A stretch of 34,842 nt of DNA from Aerococcus sp. 1KP-2016. Its GTDB lineage: Bacteria > Bacillota > Bacilli > Lactobacillales > Aerococcaceae. The notes below the pieces were generated by a model. It made no database searches and was not told where the DNA came from. It was given only the letters and a program-made list of their open reading frames with translations. The first letter of the stretch is position 1, and each line of letters starts with the position of its first letter. Made by a program: the position numbers and the translations under genes. Where the stretch lies: contig NZ_NEEY01000016.1 of NCBI RefSeq assembly GCF_002252085.1, forward strand, positions 1-34,842. The letters run 5' to 3'. Of this stretch, positions 33,060 to 34,842 are shown in pieces.

Positions 33060-33874
33060 TGTCTAAAGTATTACGTGGATTCACTTATTTATCTGCAGCA
33101 ATCACTTTTACTTCGTTAATTTGGATTATTGGTTACGTATTAGTATCAGGTATTCCACATTTAAGCCCTGAATTGTTCTCTTGGCATTATACAACTGACA
33201 ACGTTTCAATGATGCCATCTATCATTACAACTTTATATGTCATTGGGGGCTCATTATTAATTGCCATTCCTTTTGGTGTATTTGCAGGGTTCTATTTGGT
33301 AGAATATGCTGGCAAGAATAATAAATGGGTAGAAGTAGTTCGTATTGCAACAGATACATTGACAGGTGTACCGTCAATCGTTTTTGGTTTATTCGGTATG
33401 TTAGCCTTTGTTACTGCTGCAAAATTGCAATATTCATTAATTTCTGGTATCTTAACCATGGCAATTATGGTATTACCGTTAATCATCCGTAATACTGAAG
33501 AAGCATTGATGTCAGTTAAAGACACATTGCGTCAAGCAAGTTTTGGTTTAGGTGCTGGTAAATTACGTACAATTTTCAAGATTGTATTGCCTATTGCAAT
33601 GCCAGGTATTCTATCAGGTATCATCTTAGCAATTGGTCGTATTGTTGGTGAAACAGCTGCGCTAATGTATACATTAGGTACATCTACTTCACTACCAAAC
33701 TCAATCTTTTCATCTGGACGTACTTTAGCTTTACATATGTATGTATTATCAAGTGAAGGTTTACATCGTGATCAAGCTAATGCAACCGGTGTTATCCTAT
33801 TACTTGTTGTTTTGATTGTTAATGGTTTATCTACATGGCTATCGCAACAGTTTACAAAAGGAGAAAACAAATAA
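33059..33874 (+). CDS. pstA: Phosphate ABC transporter permease PstA
   Basis: The 271-residue membrane protein has six hydrophobic segments, [34 protein letters not shown] and [17 protein letters not shown], the standard PstA pattern. It is translationally coupled to pstC by a 1-base overlap. pstB starts 2 bp after its stop. Confidence 0.95.
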   Translation: MSKVLRGFTYLSAAITFTSLIWIIGYVLVSGIPHLSPELFSWHYTTDNVSMMPSIITTLYVIGGSLLIAIPFGVFAGFYLVEYAGKNNKWVEVVRIATDTLTGVPSIVFGLFGMLAFVTAAKLQYSLISGILTMAIMVLPLIIRNTEEALMSVKDTLRQASFGLGAGKLRTIFKIVLPIAMPGILSGIILAIGRIVGETAALMYTLGTSTSLPNSIFSSGRTLALHMYVLSSEGLHRDQANATGVILLLVVLIVNGLSTWLSQQFTKGENK

Positions 33875-33876
33875 TT

Positions 33877-34671
33877 ATGGCTGAAAATAATTTAAAAGTT
33901 AAAATGAAAGCTGAAAACATGGATTTATTCTATGGCAATTTCAAAGCCTTAGAAGGGATTAACATGCCTATCTATGAAAAACAAGTTACAGCTTTAATTG
34001 GACCGTCAGGATCAGGTAAATCTACATTTATTAAGAGTTTAAACCGTATGAATGATTTAGTAGAGGGTTGCCAAGTAAAAGGTGAAATTACCTTAGACGG
34101 CAAAAATATTTATGACCGTGATGTAAACTTAAACCTATTACGTAAAAACGTAGGTATGGTTTTCCAACAACCAAATCCATTCCCAATGTCTATTTACGAT
34201 AACATTGCTTACGGACCTCGTACACATGGTATCAAGGATAAAAATGAGCTGGATGAAATTGTTGAGAAATCTTTACGTGGCGCTGCTATTTGGGATGAGG
34301 TAAAAGATGACTTAAACAAGAGTGGTATGTCAATCTCTGGTGGTCAACAACAACGTGTATGTATCGCTCGTGCTTTAGCAGTAAAACCAGATGTTTTATT
34401 GATGGACGAACCTACATCTGCATTGGACCCAATTTCAACTTTAAAAGTAGAAGAATTGGTACAACAATTACGTGATGACTACACAATCGTTATCGTTACA
34501 CACAATATGCAACAAGCTGCGCGTGTTTCTGACTACACAGGATTCTTCTATGCTGATCCAGAAACTGGCCCAGGTAAATCACACATCATTGAATTTGGTG
34601 AAACTGATCAAATCTTCAATAACCCAACAAATTCGCAAACTGCGGACTATGTTGCAGGTCGTTTTGGTTAA
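33877..34671 (+). CDS. pstB: Phosphate ABC transporter ATPase PstB
   Basis: The 264-residue ATPase powers phosphate import through PstCA. It shows Walker [10 protein letters not shown], the Q-loop in [18 protein letters not shown], signature SGGQQQR, Walker [13 protein letters not shown] and the H-loop VTHNM. I chose ATG 33877; an in-frame ATG at 33835 lies inside pstA and adds 14 unrelated residues. The likely Shine-Dalgarno AAAGGAG (33857-33863) lies within the end of pstA at rather long spacing. No phoU follows within the 171 bp that remain; a repeat with a terminator does. Confidence 0.95.
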   Translation: MAENNLKVKMKAENMDLFYGNFKALEGINMPIYEKQVTALIGPSGSGKSTFIKSLNRMNDLVEGCQVKGEITLDGKNIYDRDVNLNLLRKNVGMVFQQPNPFPMSIYDNIAYGPRTHGIKDKNELDEIVEKSLRGAAIWDEVKDDLNKSGMSISGGQQQRVCIARALAVKPDVLLMDEPTSALDPISTLKVEELVQQLRDDYTIVIVTHNMQQAARVSDYTGFFYADPETGPGKSHIIEFGETDQIFNNPTNSQTADYVAGRFG

Positions 34672-34715
34672 TTCGATTTATTCTTATTTGACTACTCGGA
34701 GTCATCGACAATTGT

Positions 34716-34842
34716 GGCTCTTCGACATTTAATGTGGATAGCTTAATTTAAGCAAGAAACTTAAATTCATTTTATATGGATTTGAGTTTCTTTTTTATTT
34801 TAAATGAGATTTGATAAAAGAAGAACTATCTTTTTTGTCCTT
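34716..34842 (+). repeat. Repeat R2, copy 2 (cut by window end)
   Basis: It begins GGCTCTTCGACATTTAATGT 44 bp after the pstB stop and matches 11720-11855. Compared with copy 1, stem changes keep pairing: GCTTAA/TTAAGC here against GCTTAA/TTGAGC there. Confidence 0.8.
34754..34796 (+). terminator. Terminator of the pst operon (inside R2)
   Basis: AAGAAACT (34754-34761), extended by TAAA, pairs with TTTG plus AGTTTCTT (34785-34792) and is followed by a T-run. Confidence 0.75.

Overview
The window looks like chromosomal DNA of a low-GC Gram-positive coccus of the order Lactobacillales. Shine-Dalgarno sequences are strong AGGAGG types, there are CcpA-type cre sites, a T-box leader, a PhoP-box promoter, and a gene set (comFA-comFC-hpf-secA-prfB followed by phoPR-pst) typical of that order. 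Aerococcaceae is my best guess from overall protein flavour, but this is inference only. No rRNA, tRNA, CRISPR array, prophage or intact transposase gene is visible.

Layout. 1-6030 is a maltodextrin locus: a LacI-family regulator on the minus strand diverges from malQ-glgP. The promoter plus 5' end of malQ is duplicated, leaving a 53-codon malQ stub. 6549-8408 carries a T-box leader and a fused substrate-binding/permease amino-acid ABC gene broken by one missing base. 8673-11712 holds a membrane-anchored protein with a long Ser-rich tail and an isolated polyprenyl-phosphate sugar transferase. 11713-12737 is a repeat-rich gene-free stretch. 12738-15132 is the NAD operon pncB-nadE. 15479-19133 is a hydroxyacid/redox cluster: an SDR dehydrogenase, convergent with a GntP-type permease and a frameshifted GlcD-like FAD oxidase. 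19223-20946 has yigZ and degV, divergent. 21391-28053 holds comFA-comFC, hpf, secA and prfB (with its programmed +1 frameshift). 28234-34671 is a phosphate module: phoP-phoR, then a promoter with TTTACA repeats on an 11-bp period, then pstS-pstC-pstA-pstB.

Non-coding structure is unusually rich. Four copies of a roughly 290-340 bp intergenic element, here called E, lie at 1-285 (minus), 6070-6405, 12200-12492 and 20983-21322. Each is a chain of hairpins. The hairpin stems differ between copies but stay paired, so selection appears to act on structure. Three of the four open with a terminator-like hairpin of the same sequence. A second repeat, R2, forms the terminator after both the sugar transferase gene and pstB.

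The most striking protein observation is PstS. Its two lobes are in swapped order: the part that is normally C-terminal comes directly after the lipoprotein signal, and the normally N-terminal part ends the protein. This is a circular permutation of the usual phosphate-binding protein. Two genes (the amino-acid ABC gene and the GlcD-like gene) are each split by a single missing base, which may be real decay or sequencing error.
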